Made by a program: the position numbers and the translations under genes. The notes under the pieces are model-generated. The model saw only the letters and a program-made list of their open reading frames with translations. It did not search any database and had not been told where the DNA came from. From Demequina phytophila (lineage in GTDB: Bacteria > Actinomycetota > Actinomycetes > Actinomycetales > Demequinaceae), in NCBI RefSeq assembly GCF_000971135.1, contig NZ_BBLW01000002.1, forward strand, positions 248,001 to 312,000: a stretch of 64,000 nt of DNA, read 5' to 3'. Shown here piece after piece: positions 8,849 to 17,981 of the stretch (its first letter is position 1; every line of letters starts with the position of its first letter).

Positions 8849-9529
8849 ATGGGCAAGGTCGTCATGTACGCCTCGGTCTCCGTCGACGGCTTCATCGCCG
8901 ACGACGCCGACGACACAGGTCCGCTGTTCGACTGGCTCCTCAGCGGCGACGTCCCGCTGGACGATGGCGGCATCCTCAAGGTCTCGCAGGCGTCCTACGA
9001 CTACACGCGCGCGTACTGGGACGCGATCGGGGTCACCGTGGTCGGCCGCCACGTCTTCGACATGACGGGCGGCTGGGACGGGGTCCCCCCGAGCGGTGTC
9101 GCGCACGTCGTGGTCGTCACCCACCGGCCGCCGCCGGACGGGTGGAGGGACGATGCGCCGTTCACCTTCGTCGACGACGTTGCGCCAGCGGTGGCGACGG
9201 CTCAGCAGCTGGCCGGCGACCGCATCGTCGAGGTCTCGGCCGGCGACGTCGGCGGACAGGTGTTCGCCGCCGGACTGGTCGACGAGGTCCGGATGGACGT
9301 GGTGCCCGTGGTGTTCGGCTCCGGAAAGCGGGTCTTCGGCGCGGTCGACGCGCAACAGCTGCTCGAGGGCCCCGTCGACGTGATCCGGGGCGACCGGGTT
9401 GTGCACATGAGGTACGTGGTGCGAAGGCAGGATCCGAAGCGCCAGGCGGCGGCCGTTGCCGCGGAAGACAAGGTCTCCGACGACCAGGAGTTCATCGAGT
9501 CGATCGCGGTGCCGTGGGAGAATGCCTGA
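8849..9529 (+). CDS. Dihydrofolate reductase / RibD C-terminal-like protein
   Basis: A 226-residue member of the DHFR/RibD_C fold. It opens with [15 protein letters not shown], the classic start of this family, and has VVGRHVFD and a later FGSGKRVFG segment near residue 155. Members reduce pteridine- or deazaflavin-related substrates with NAD(P)H, but many actinobacterial copies are uncharacterised. The last 35 residues ([13 protein letters not shown]...) are a charged tail. A ribosome site (GGGGAG) precedes the ATG. It follows the broken hemerythrin gene closely and may be cotranscribed with it. Confidence 0.8.
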   Translation: MGKVVMYASVSVDGFIADDADDTGPLFDWLLSGDVPLDDGGILKVSQASYDYTRAYWDAIGVTVVGRHVFDMTGGWDGVPPSGVAHVVVVTHRPPPDGWRDDAPFTFVDDVAPAVATAQQLAGDRIVEVSAGDVGGQVFAAGLVDEVRMDVVPVVFGSGKRVFGAVDAQQLLEGPVDVIRGDRVVHMRYVVRRQDPKRQAAAVAAEDKVSDDQEFIESIAVPWENA

Positions 9530-9848
9530 CACGTCGACATCGTCACTGAACCCGCGCATCGTCCCGGCCCTGGGCGTCCCAGCGCCGATGCCGTACACTC
9601 GTGGGAGCGAGCAGCCGCTCGCGTGCTCGTCGAGCCCGGCGGACCCGGGTTCCGAGCCTCGTCAGCGCCCAGGCGTGTATATCTCCGCCAGGACCGCGCA
9701 TCGGCCCCGCCGCCCGACCAGGGCGCGAACCGCATCGTGGCCCACCACAATCGTCCGTCGGCATCCGCCGCCGGTCACCCACGCACGTCGGCGCCGCCGG
9801 CGCAGCAACACCGACCGCCTCGCGGTCAGCAATACGAAGGACAGCAAT
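9530..9848 (+). promoter_or_regulatory. Long upstream region and likely 5' leader of the cold-shock gene
   Basis: A 319-bp stretch without a supported gene. A TACACT box at 9594-9599 could be a -10, though its -35 is weak; it would give a leader of about 240 nt. Long structured leaders are typical of cspA mRNAs and act as temperature sensors in known cases. A small inverted repeat (GCGAG...CTCGC) lies near 9606-9621, and an AAGGA ribosome site is 7 nt before the start. The 9-mer GCATCGTCC lies at 9556. Confidence 0.45.
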
Positions 9849-10052
9849 ATGGCTACCGGTACCGTCAAGTGGTTCAACCCGGACAAGGGCTTCGGCTTCA
9901 TCGCCCCGGACGACGGCTCGGCCGACGTCTTCGCGCACTTCAGCGCGATCAACACCCAGGGCTTCCGCACCCTCGAGGAGAACCAGCGCGTCGAGTTCGA
10001 CGCCGAGCGTGGCCCCAAGGGCATGCAGGCCGCGAACATCCGCCCGCTCTAA
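9849..10052 (+). CDS. Cold-shock protein, CspA family
   Basis: A 67-residue single cold-shock domain. The nucleic-acid-binding motifs KGFGFI (RNP1) and VFAHFSAI (RNP2) are intact, and the length is normal. It binds single-stranded RNA or DNA and acts as an RNA chaperone. Start ATG 9849 is fixed by the family N-terminus ([10 protein letters not shown]) and an AAGGA ribosome site. It is monocistronic: a hairpin follows and the next gene is convergent. Confidence 0.95.
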   Translation: MATGTVKWFNPDKGFGFIAPDDGSADVFAHFSAINTQGFRTLEENQRVEFDAERGPKGMQAANIRPL

Positions 10053-10066
10053 GCTTCAGCGGACTC

Positions 10067-10116
10067 GCGAGGCCCGTCCTGGCGTCCCTTCGGGGATGGC
10101 CGGGGCGGGCCTTCGC
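10067..10116. terminator. Bidirectional hairpin between csp and the oxidoreductase operon
   Basis: A long imperfect inverted repeat: GCGAGGCCCGTCC at the left pairs with GGGGCGGGCCTTCGC at the right, with an inner CCTTCGGGG stem-loop. It lies between convergent genes and probably ends both transcripts. Confidence 0.65.
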
Positions 10117-10131
10117 CGTTACCGGGAGGCG

Positions 10132-11775
10132 CTACCTGACCTCCGGCACCATGTCGATCGCCCCGCACGGGCACTCCGCGGCGCAGATGCCGCACCCCTT
10201 GCAGTAGTCGTAGTCGATCTCGTACCGCATCCCGGGACCCAGCTTCCGGATCGCGTCGTCCGGGCACATCCCGTAGCAGTTGTCGCATTCGAAGCAGCTT
10301 CCGCAGGACATGCAGCGCCGCGCCTCGAACACCGCGTGCTCCGCGTCGAGGCCGGTGAGCACCTCCTCGAAGCCCGTGACCCGGCGCGCCGCCTCCAGCT
10401 CCGAGCGGTGCTGCTTCGGTGCATCGGAGTAGTACCAGGCGTTCAACCGATCGGCCGAGGCCTCGCGCGCCACCGGCTCCGCGGGCAGCACCCGCGACGC
10501 GAGCCACGCGTCGACCGCCTTCGCCGCCCGCGCCCCGCGGCCGATCGCGTAGGTCGCGGTCCTCGACCCCGGGGACACGTCCCCGGCCGCGAACACCCCG
10601 TCCCGCCCGGTCATCAGCGAGACAGGGTCCACGCGCACCACCCCGTCGACGACGGTCACGTCCGGCGCGTCGGACAGCAGCGACAGGTCCGCGTCCTGCC
10701 CGACCGCGAGCAGCACCGTGTCCGCGTCGAGCTCCTCATACTCGCCTGTTCCGTGCGGCCGCCCGTCGGCGTCCAGCTCCATCCGCTCGATCGTGACGCG
10801 CGGCCCGTCGACCGCGGAGATGGTCGACAGCCACTGCACCCGCACGCCCTCGCCCACGGCGTCCGCCAGCTCGGTGGGATGTGCGGGCATCTGCTCGCGG
10901 GTACGCCGATAGACCACCACCGCGTCGGACGCGCCGAGCCGCCGCGCGGTCCGCGCCGCGTCGATCGCCGTGTTGCCGCCGCCGTACACGGCGACCCGAC
11001 GTCCGAGCAGCGGCGGGTGGCCGCTCGCCACGTCGCGCAGCACGTCGATCGCGTCGACGATGTGGGACGCCGCCCCCGCGGGGATGTCGACGTGGTGGGC
11101 CACCCCGGCACCGACGGTCAGGACCACGGCGTCGAACTCCGCCTGCGCGTGGTCGAGCGACGTGACGGCCGTCGAGCACTCGATGCGCACCCCGGTCGCC
11201 TCGATGCGGCGGATCTCGGCCGCGAGCACGTCGCGCGGCAGCCGGTAGGCGGGGATGCCGTAGCGCATCATGCCGCCGGGCTCCGCGGCGGCCTCGCGCA
11301 CGGTGACCGCGTGGCCCAGCTGGCGCAGGTGGTAGGCGGCGGACAGGCCCGCGGGTCCCGACCCCACCACCAGGACGCGGCGGCCGGACTGTGCTGCGGG
11401 CGCCGGGAGCGCCCAGCCCCGGGCGAGCGCGGTGTCGCCCAGGAACCGCTCGACCGCGTTGATCCCCACCTCCTCATCCACGTCGCCGCGGTTGCACGCC
11501 GTCTGGCAGGGGTGATAGCAGATGCGCCCCATCACCGCGGGCAGCGGATTGGCCGCGACCAGGCGCCGCCACGCCTTCTCGAAGCCCACCTCGCCCTCCT
11601 GCGTGGACCCCAGCCAGCCGCGGATGTCCTCGCCGGACGGGCACGCGAGCGAGCACGGGGGAGCGAGGTCGACGTACACGGGCCGCTCCGTCCGCCACGT
11701 GCCCGTGTGATAGGCCAGCGAGGTGGCGGGGCCGGTCGAGACGCCCACGGTCGGGGGAGAGTCATGGCCGCTCAT
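10132..11775 (-). CDS. GltD-like FAD/NAD(P) oxidoreductase fused to two 4Fe-4S motifs, 2-oxoacid oxidoreductase partner
   Basis: A 547-residue electron-transfer protein. The N-terminus resembles the Fe-S domain of glutamate synthase small subunit (CSLACP near 40, CYHPCQTAC near 88). An FAD Rossmann motif (GSGPAGLSAA) lies near 138 and an NAD(P) motif (GGGNTAIDAARTARRLG) near 240. The C-terminus has two ferredoxin clusters (CMSCGSCFECDNCYGMCP and CKGCGICAAECPCGA). It probably moves electrons between the TPP enzyme encoded upstream and NAD(P)H or ferredoxin. ATG 11775 overlaps the stop of the preceding gene (ATGA), so translation is coupled. This replaces the simple delta subunit of classical enzymes. 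Confidence 0.85.
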   Translation of the reverse strand: MSGHDSPPTVGVSTGPATSLAYHTGTWRTERPVYVDLAPPCSLACPSGEDIRGWLGSTQEGEVGFEKAWRRLVAANPLPAVMGRICYHPCQTACNRGDVDEEVGINAVERFLGDTALARGWALPAPAAQSGRRVLVVGSGPAGLSAAYHLRQLGHAVTVREAAAEPGGMMRYGIPAYRLPRDVLAAEIRRIEATGVRIECSTAVTSLDHAQAEFDAVVLTVGAGVAHHVDIPAGAASHIVDAIDVLRDVASGHPPLLGRRVAVYGGGNTAIDAARTARRLGASDAVVVYRRTREQMPAHPTELADAVGEGVRVQWLSTISAVDGPRVTIERMELDADGRPHGTGEYEELDADTVLLAVGQDADLSLLSDAPDVTVVDGVVRVDPVSLMTGRDGVFAAGDVSPGSRTATYAIGRGARAAKAVDAWLASRVLPAEPVAREASADRLNAWYYSDAPKQHRSELEAARRVTGFEEVLTGLDAEHAVFEARRCMSCGSCFECDNCYGMCPDDAIRKLGPGMRYEIDYDYCKGCGICAAECPCGAIDMVPEVR

Positions 11776-12767
11776 GAGGCGCCTCCCAGCAGGTCGTATC
11801 GGCGGATGTTCGCCTCGGCGAGCGCGCGCCACCGGTCGAGGGCGTCCTCGCCGCCGGGCGTGAACAGGTGGGCGAACCGGGCCTGCGGCTCGAGATACGC
11901 GGAGACGTCGACACGCTCGCGGATGCGCTGCACGTCGGTGAGCTCGCCGGCCCGCGCCTCGATCACCGGGAAGATCCCCGACTGCACCGCCGCGCGTGCG
12001 AGCGCGATCGACGCCGAGGACGCGGACCCCCAGCCGAGCGGGCACGGCACCAGCACGTGGAGGTAGCGGGCGCCGCGGATCGACATCGCGGTGCGCACCT
12101 TGGCCTCGAGGTCGCGCAGGTCGGCGGGGGTCGCGGAGGCGACGTAGGGGATCTCGTGCGCCATCGCGATCTTCACCATGGACTTGCCCTGGCCGAACGC
12201 CTGCCCCGGGTGCCGCCCGACTGCGGGCGTGGTCGCGGTGCGCGCGGTCGCCGGCGTCGCCGAGGACCGCTGGACACCCGTGTTCATGTAGCCCTGGTTG
12301 TCGTAGCAGACGTACAGGACGTCGTCGTTGCGCTCGAACATGCCCGACACCGCCGCGAGCCCGATATCGACGGTCCCGCCGTCGCCGCCCTGCGCGAGCA
12401 CGCGGACGTCGTCGCGACCCTGCGCGTGCAACGACGCCGCGATGCCGGTCGCGACCGCGGCAGCGTTGGCGAACAGCGAGTGGATCCACGGCGGCTTCCA
12501 CGCGCTCTCCGGGTACAACGTCGAGAACACCTCGAGGCAGCCGGTCGCGTTCGCCACGATCAGTTTGCCGCCCGCGGCCTCGACCGCGGTGTCCATCACC
12601 CAGCGCGCGGCGAGCGCCTCCGCGCAGCCCTGGCACGCCCGGTGGCCCTTGGTGAGCGACGAGGGCCGGTCGGCGTGCGACTGCACGGAGCGCTCCTCCT
12701 CCGTGAGCAGCCGCCCGCCCACCGCGAGCGTGCCGGTCTGCAGGAACGGGATGTGCACGGTGGTCAT
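11772..12767 (-). CDS. 2-oxoacid:ferredoxin oxidoreductase beta subunit (TPP-binding)
   Basis: A 331-residue PorB-type subunit. GHRACQGCAEAL near 41 supplies cluster-binding Cys residues, NATGCLEVF follows, and GGDGGTVDIG near 125 with a later DNQGYMNTG is the thiamine diphosphate/Mg site. The enzyme catalyses CoA-dependent oxidative decarboxylation of a 2-oxoacid or the reverse. PorB-type sequence fits pyruvate, but other 2-oxoacids cannot be excluded. The start at 12767 overlaps the preceding stop by 4 bp. Confidence 0.9.
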   Translation of the reverse strand: MTTVHIPFLQTGTLAVGGRLLTEEERSVQSHADRPSSLTKGHRACQGCAEALAARWVMDTAVEAAGGKLIVANATGCLEVFSTLYPESAWKPPWIHSLFANAAAVATGIAASLHAQGRDDVRVLAQGGDGGTVDIGLAAVSGMFERNDDVLYVCYDNQGYMNTGVQRSSATPATARTATTPAVGRHPGQAFGQGKSMVKIAMAHEIPYVASATPADLRDLEAKVRTAMSIRGARYLHVLVPCPLGWGSASSASIALARAAVQSGIFPVIEARAGELTDVQRIRERVDVSAYLEPQARFAHLFTPGGEDALDRWRALAEANIRRYDLLGGAS

Positions 12768-13993
12768 CGCGTCACCTCCGACGCGCCCTCGACCGGCACC
12801 GGCACGCCGCCCGTCTTGAGGTCGAGGAACTCGAGCGCGCCCAGCTCCCCCGCGAGCGCGCGCCGCACCGCACCTTCCAGTGACGACTCGAGGATGGGCC
12901 GCCCGCCCAGCCCCGCGACCACCGAGTGGATCCGCGACCGCGTGCCGGCGAGCGCACGTCCCACCGAGCCGGTGAGCGCGCCGCCCGCGCCGAGCTCGAG
13001 CGCGCGGTCCACCACGATCACGTGCCGCGACCCGCCAAGAGCCTCGCGCAACGCCGCCTCGGGGAACGGCCGGAACGAGGTCACCCCCACCAGCCGCACC
13101 GGCACGCCCTCCGCGCGCAGCGGCGCGAGCGCCGCCTGCAACGTCCCGAGCACGGACCCCATCGCGACCACGGTGAGGTCGGTGGACGATGCGGGGGGCG
13201 CCTGGGCGTCCCGGTCCAGCGTGTCGGGGGAGTAGCGGGCGATCAGCCCTCCCGCTTCGCGCCCGAACGCCGCTCGGAAGCGGTCCGACCACGCCGCGAT
13301 GACGTCGGCGGCATCGAGGAACCGCAGGTGCTGGAGGTACCGGGTCTCCGTGAAGGACTCGGGGCCGGCCATGGTGCCGATGGTGGTGGGGCGGTCGATG
13401 TCGAGCACCTGCTGCGGGTGGTACGGCGGCAGGAACGCGTCGATCTGGTCGGCGGTCGCGAGCTCGACCACGTCGGAGGCGTGGGTGAGCACGAACCCGT
13501 CCATGCAGACCATGGCGGGGATCCCCAGCTCCTCGGCGGCGGCGAACGCGATGACGTGGAGGTCGGCGGCCTCCTGGTTGTCGGCGGCGAAGAGCTGGAG
13601 CCAGCCGGCGTCGCGCATCGCCATGGCGTCGGAGTGGTCGTTCCAGATGTTGATGGGGGCGCCCACGGCGCGGTTGGCGACGGTCATGACGATCGGCAGC
13701 CCCATGCCGGCCGCGTTGTAGACGGCCTCGGCCATGTAGAGCAGCCCCTGGGAGGCGGTCGCCGTGTAGGCGCGGGACCCCGCGGCGCACGCGCCGATCG
13801 CGACCGACATCGCGGAGAACTCCGACTCGACGTTGACGTACTCGCAGTCCGCGAGCTCGCCGGTGCGCGCCATCCCCGCCAGCGCCTCGACGATGTGGGT
13901 CTGCGGGGAGATGGGGTACGCGCACACCACCCCGGGGCGGCAGCGCGCCACCGTCCGTGCCACGGCCTGCGAGCCCTCGAGCACCTCACGCAT
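12764..13993 (-). CDS. 2-oxoacid:ferredoxin oxidoreductase alpha subunit
   Basis: A 409-residue PorA-type subunit. The YPISPQTHIVEAL motif near 27 and VESEFSAMSVAIGA near 55 are hallmarks of the pyrimidine-binding domain of pyruvate/2-oxoacid:ferredoxin oxidoreductases. A transketolase C-like domain begins near 260 (VVAMGSVLGT). The longer open frame upstream is not used: ATG 13993 gives the family N-terminus and overlaps the gamma gene stop by 8 bp. It forms the alpha-beta-gamma core with its neighbours. Confidence 0.9.
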   Translation of the reverse strand: MREVLEGSQAVARTVARCRPGVVCAYPISPQTHIVEALAGMARTGELADCEYVNVESEFSAMSVAIGACAAGSRAYTATASQGLLYMAEAVYNAAGMGLPIVMTVANRAVGAPINIWNDHSDAMAMRDAGWLQLFAADNQEAADLHVIAFAAAEELGIPAMVCMDGFVLTHASDVVELATADQIDAFLPPYHPQQVLDIDRPTTIGTMAGPESFTETRYLQHLRFLDAADVIAAWSDRFRAAFGREAGGLIARYSPDTLDRDAQAPPASSTDLTVVAMGSVLGTLQAALAPLRAEGVPVRLVGVTSFRPFPEAALREALGGSRHVIVVDRALELGAGGALTGSVGRALAGTRSRIHSVVAGLGGRPILESSLEGAVRRALAGELGALEFLDLKTGGVPVPVEGASEVTR

Positions 13994-14570
13994 GGTCCGC
14001 CCCCTCCCGGGCGACCGTGGTACGGATGTGGGTGAACGCATCGTCCGCCGCGTGCGCGTTCGCCTCACCCACCGGCCCCGGGAAGCGGTCCCGGAACACG
14101 GCCTTCACCGCCTCTAGCGTGATGTCGTCCGAGGCCGCCGCGTACGCCGCGAGCATCGCGGCGGCGGGCTTGGGGCGCCCCAGCCGCGCGAGCGCGATCC
14201 GCAGCGCCGGGACGGTGAGGACCGTCGCGTCGACGTCCTCGGCGCCGGCGGCCGCGCGCACGTCGACCGCGTCGGCCTCGGTGTTGACCACCACCAGCCC
14301 GCCCGGCACGAGGCCCGCGAACGGGTGCTCCGAGGCGAGCAGCGTGGGGTCCTGGACCAGCACCACGTCGGGGGCGAGCACGGGCTCACGGGTGCGCAGC
14401 GGCACGTCCGCGAAGCGGCAGTACGCCACCACGGGCGCACCCGTGCGCTCGGACCCGAATGACGGGATGGCCTGCGCCTCGTGGCCGGCGAGGAACCCCG
14501 CGCGGGCGAGCATCTCCGCGGCCGTGACGACCCCTTGGCCGCCACGCCCATGGATCCTCACCTGCCTCAT
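13986..14570 (-). CDS. 2-oxoacid:ferredoxin oxidoreductase gamma subunit
   Basis: A 194-residue PorC-type subunit, first gene of the operon. The signature IHGRGGQGVVTAAEMLA lies at residues 5-21 and SFGSERTGAPV near 40. ATG 14570 is chosen over the longer open frame because it places this motif at the normal N-terminal position. The four-gene order gamma-alpha-beta-FeS/flavoprotein, all overlapping, shows one transcript and fixed stoichiometry. Having this oxygen-sensitive enzyme as well as aceE implies both aerobic and oxygen-limited pyruvate metabolism. Confidence 0.9.
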   Translation of the reverse strand: MRQVRIHGRGGQGVVTAAEMLARAGFLAGHEAQAIPSFGSERTGAPVVAYCRFADVPLRTREPVLAPDVVLVQDPTLLASEHPFAGLVPGGLVVVNTEADAVDVRAAAGAEDVDATVLTVPALRIALARLGRPKPAAAMLAAYAAASDDITLEAVKAVFRDRFPGPVGEANAHAADDAFTHIRTTVAREGADHA

Positions 14571-14684
14571 GGGACAGCCTCCACCCGGCGTCGCGCGCGG
14601 CCCGACACCGAAGGCGGGCCACCCCTTCACGGTATGCCGGTGGGGGTGTCGCGGGCGGGACCGAGGTCCCGGCCCGCGCACGTC

Positions 14685-16382
14685 TCAGACGCCCGCGGTC
14701 TCCCGGTCCGGCTCCGGTTCCGCGGGTGGGCCGGCCTGCTGCGCCTCCGCGCGGCGCGCAGCCTCGGGGATGAAGCGGAACACGGCCCACGCGGTCAGCG
14801 CGATCACGCCGAACCCGCCGACGATCAGCAGCCATGTGAGGAGCGGGGTCTGCGACTCCTGCCAGTCGTCCCCGGTGGGCACCGCGATGATGACGAACGC
14901 GGCGGCCGCCACGAAGTAGGCCGCACCCCAGACGCGGCGGTTCCAGTCGTGGATCGCCTTGCCGTCCAGGTAGGTGAACGGCAGCAGGCCCACCACGAGC
15001 GCCGCCAGGGTCTCGAGCACGACTCCGGCGAGGGTCTCCTCGAGGAGGATCACCGCGGTGCCGGGCTCGCCGGTGAAGAAGGCCTCGAGCACGCTGAGGA
15101 GGAGCCACGAGACCAGGCCCAGCGTGAACGCCGAGGCCACGCCAACCAGCGCCAGCCTGCCCTCGTTGCGTGAGGAGAGGGAGCGGCCGTACTGCACGGT
15201 GACGACGGCGCCGAAGAGCAGCGCCGGCTCGATGTGGAGCACCTCGGAGATCACCACGGACACCGCGACCACGACCAGCGCGCCCGGCATGGGCATGATC
15301 CGCCCGGGGGTGCGCAGCCTGCGGCGGGCGGCGATGAGGCGTCCGGCGTTGAGGCCCAGGTTGAGCGCCGTGAGCGACAGGAACAGGCTGACGAAGGTGA
15401 TCGCGGCCTCGGCGCCCAGGTGCCACCCGGTCTGGCCGAAGCCGAGGATGAGCGTCGCGACCGCCACGGTGATCCCGCTGAGGAGCCACGGCTTGCGGAG
15501 CGCACGCGGCAGGAGATGCCAGCGGGTGCGGCGCCTCCGGCGTGCCGTCCAGCCGAACGCACGCCCGTAGTTCTCGGTGAGGGTGGACTGCAGGAGCTCC
15601 GCGGGGATCGCGGCGAGCAGCAGGAACGCCGAGGCGAGGGTCGCCGTGGCCGCGACCTTGAGCGGCGTGAAGTGCAGGTCCGCGAGGGTCGGCACGGTGG
15701 GCGAGAGCCACTGGTACCCCGCCTCGAGGGTGACGCCGGCGGAGGCCGTCGACGGGGCGTAGCCGTCGACGGTGAGGGTCGCGACCACCTCGTGGTCGCC
15801 GGGCTCGGTGGCGTCCGGGATGGTGACGGTCATCGCGAGGCTGCCATCGTCGGCGACCGTGCCCGCGCCCATCTCCCGCGGGGTCGAGTGGAGCTCGACG
15901 TCGATCCGGGCGCCGGGCGGCAGTCCGTCCGCGGCGATGCGGATCCGGTCGCCGGGCCTGAGGGTGCGGCCGTCCAGCCCGAGCCCGTCCTCGCCGGCGA
16001 GGTCGAAGTGCCACACGAGCGTGGCGTCCGCGGGCGTCGAGACTGCCACGGGCGCCGCCGCGACCGGAGCGTCGGGCGTGGGCTTGCGCTTCCTGTGCTT
16101 CTCAGGGGCGTCGACCGCCGCCGCGGGCGTCCACCACGTGGTCGGTGCCCACGCGTCGGTTTCCGGCGCATCGGGATCCGGCTGGGGCGGCGTCGGTTCC
16201 GGTGCGGGCGGTCGGGGCGACGGGGCAGGGTAGCCGTGCCGGGCATCGTCCCGGCCCGTGTCCGCGCTCGCCGCGCCGGCGCCCACGGCCACGGCCCCGA
16301 CCGCGCACAGCGCGGCGACGACGAGCGCGGCGGCGCGCCGCATCACGGTGCGTCGAGACCGCGCCCCCGCAGGACCGTTCAT
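14685..16382 (-). CDS. Secreted-N-terminus, polytopic membrane protein (FGLLP-motif type)
   Basis: A 565-residue protein. Residues 1-41 form a signal peptide ending near ASA-DT. Then comes a Pro-rich stretch (about 45-100) and an Ig-like or adhesion-like extracellular domain (about 118-225). The second half has around eight membrane helices, with ARRRRRTR and similar positive loops on the cytoplasmic side and the GLLPFTYLDGK motif near 465 that defines FGLLP-motif membrane proteins. Function is unknown in the family. A Glu/Pro-rich tail ends the chain. It stands alone between the oxidoreductase operon and divergent gntK. Confidence 0.75.
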   Translation of the reverse strand: MNGPAGARSRRTVMRRAAALVVAALCAVGAVAVGAGAASADTGRDDARHGYPAPSPRPPAPEPTPPQPDPDAPETDAWAPTTWWTPAAAVDAPEKHRKRKPTPDAPVAAAPVAVSTPADATLVWHFDLAGEDGLGLDGRTLRPGDRIRIAADGLPPGARIDVELHSTPREMGAGTVADDGSLAMTVTIPDATEPGDHEVVATLTVDGYAPSTASAGVTLEAGYQWLSPTVPTLADLHFTPLKVAATATLASAFLLLAAIPAELLQSTLTENYGRAFGWTARRRRRTRWHLLPRALRKPWLLSGITVAVATLILGFGQTGWHLGAEAAITFVSLFLSLTALNLGLNAGRLIAARRRLRTPGRIMPMPGALVVVAVSVVISEVLHIEPALLFGAVVTVQYGRSLSSRNEGRLALVGVASAFTLGLVSWLLLSVLEAFFTGEPGTAVILLEETLAGVVLETLAALVVGLLPFTYLDGKAIHDWNRRVWGAAYFVAAAAFVIIAVPTGDDWQESQTPLLTWLLIVGGFGVIALTAWAVFRFIPEAARRAEAQQAGPPAEPEPDRETAGV

Positions 16383-16531
16383 GGCTCCCCTCGACCGGCG
16401 ACCCGCATGACGATGCGAGGGCAGCGCCGGCCCCCGAGGGGCAGGCTAAGCCCTTTCGCGTGTCCGATATGTGGGAAATGCGCAGATTTAACGCGCGCGA
16501 AACACGGCGGCGAGGCCTCTAGTGTCGTGGC

Positions 16532-17047
16532 ATGGACCTCGCACGTCATGCCGATGCACCGCTGATCGTGGTGATGGGGCCGTCCGCCACCGGGAAATCC
16601 ACGGTCGGCGCGGCCCTCGCCGCCGCGTTTGGCGTGCCTTTCATCGACGGCGACGACCTCCACCCCGCGGCGAATGTCGCCAAGATGGCGGCCGGCATCC
16701 CGCTCGAGGACGAGGACCGCTGGCCGTGGCTCGATCGCGTGGGCCGCACGTTGGACGATGCCGCGGCCGGAGGAGGAGTCGTGGTCGCCTGCAGTGCCCT
16801 CAAGAGGGCCTACAGGGACCGCATCCGCGCGGTCGCTCCCGGTGCTCGTTGCGTCGAGCTCGCCATCAGCGAGGATGAGGCGGTGCGGCGCTCGTCCGCA
16901 CGCGCGGCGCACTTCATGCCGCCCGCGCTCGTCGCGTCGCAGTTCGCGACCCTCGAGCCGCTCGGCTCCGACGAGCCGGGGGTTCGGGTGGACGCCACGC
17001 AGCCCGTGGCGCGGATCATCGAGAGCGCGCTAGCGTCGCTCGTGTGA
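16532..17047 (+). CDS. gntK: Gluconokinase
   Basis: A 171-residue GntK that phosphorylates D-gluconate to 6-phosphogluconate. The P-loop GPSATGKST is at residues 16-24, DGDDLHP near 41 and a CSALKRAYRD segment near 88 match the family, and the length is normal. A TAGTGT box (16520-16525) ends 6 nt before the ATG with no ribosome site, suggesting a leaderless mRNA. The stop overlaps the next gene (GTGA). Confidence 0.93.
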   Translation: MDLARHADAPLIVVMGPSATGKSTVGAALAAAFGVPFIDGDDLHPAANVAKMAAGIPLEDEDRWPWLDRVGRTLDDAAAGGGVVVACSALKRAYRDRIRAVAPGARCVELAISEDEAVRRSSARAAHFMPPALVASQFATLEPLGSDEPGVRVDATQPVARIIESALASLV

Positions 17048-17340
17048 CCTCCTACGAGTTCGACGCGACCCTCTACGCGTGGGACGCCCGCACGGATACC
17101 TGGATCTTCGTCGACCTGCCGTTCGACATCGCCGACGAGATCGAGGACGCCCAGACCGGTCCGCGCCGCGGCTTCGGCGCCGTCAAGGTGGAGGTCGCCA
17201 TCGGCGCGACCACGTGGCGCACCAGCATCTTCCCGTCCAAGGAGCGGCGCACGTTCGTGCTGCCCGTCAAGCGCGCCGTCCTCAAGGCCGAGTCGCTCGA
17301 GGCGGGCGCGACCGCGTCGCTTACGCTCACGCCGCTGTGA
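17044..17340 (+). CDS. DUF1905 domain protein
   Basis: A 98-residue protein of the DUF1905 family: MTSYEFDATLYAWD at the start and GFGAVKVEVAIGATTWRTSIFPS in the middle are characteristic. It folds as a small beta barrel; the biochemical role is unknown. It starts with GTG overlapping the gntK stop, and its own stop overlaps the next ATG, so the three genes are translated together. Confidence 0.85.
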   Translation: MTSYEFDATLYAWDARTDTWIFVDLPFDIADEIEDAQTGPRRGFGAVKVEVAIGATTWRTSIFPSKERRTFVLPVKRAVLKAESLEAGATASLTLTPL

Positions 17341-17918
17341 TGGCGGCGACCCCCGCACCGCAGGCACCCGCGAGCCCGTTCGTGGCGTCCTGGGTCGCCA
17401 TCGTGGTCGACGTGCCCCTCTACACGGTGCTCGGCACGGCCTTCGCGTACGCGGGCGCGCAGGTGTGGGAGGCGCTCTCAGGGGCCGACGCGGCGACCCG
17501 CGCGACCGTCGACTCGACGGAGGCCGCGGTGCTCGCGACCACCGCCCTCATCGTGACGGTCGGCATCGCCGTGGTCGCCCACACCGTAGGGAGGTGGGTG
17601 CATACGCGCACCGACGCGCTCCCGACCCGCCGCGCGTCCTCGCGATTCGCGCTCATGGGTGCGCTCCTCGGGCTGATCCCCGCGACGGTCGTGGCCGTCG
17701 CGAGCGGGGAGCCGGCCGCGATCGCCTTCGTCGCCATCGCGATCGTGGCGCCCTGCGCCCTCGTGGCGGGCCTCACCCGCGCGCTGCTGCCTCACGTGTG
17801 GCCGTCCCAGGCCCGGGTGGTCGGCTTCGCCGTCGCCGCGGTCGTCTGCGTCCTCCTCGCCGCAGCGGTGCTGGCGGGCCTCGCGTTCGGCGAGCCGTCG
17901 CTGACGTTCGCCGATTGA
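17340..17918 (+). CDS. Small four- to five-TM membrane protein, copy A
   Basis: A 192-residue hydrophobic protein with about five membrane segments and a conserved cytoplasmic loop (HTVGRWVHTRTD...RRASSRFALMG). Unknown function. It is a tandem paralogue of the next gene: HTxGRWVxxRT, RxAS-R-FAxMGALL and GLTRAxLP occur in both at matching positions. The ATG overlaps the previous stop (TGATG). Not matched to a known family. Confidence 0.75.
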   Translation: MAATPAPQAPASPFVASWVAIVVDVPLYTVLGTAFAYAGAQVWEALSGADAATRATVDSTEAAVLATTALIVTVGIAVVAHTVGRWVHTRTDALPTRRASSRFALMGALLGLIPATVVAVASGEPAAIAFVAIAIVAPCALVAGLTRALLPHVWPSQARVVGFAVAAVVCVLLAAAVLAGLAFGEPSLTFAD

Positions 17919-17981
17919 CGGCTCCCCGCTGTCACACTGGAGGCGTGGGCGCCACCGACGCCGCCCGATCGGAGGGATCTG

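Noticed and set aside
9601-12066. 821-codon + strand frame across csp and the oxidoreductase genes
   Set aside because: Overlaps well-supported minus-strand genes and has no recognisable motif.
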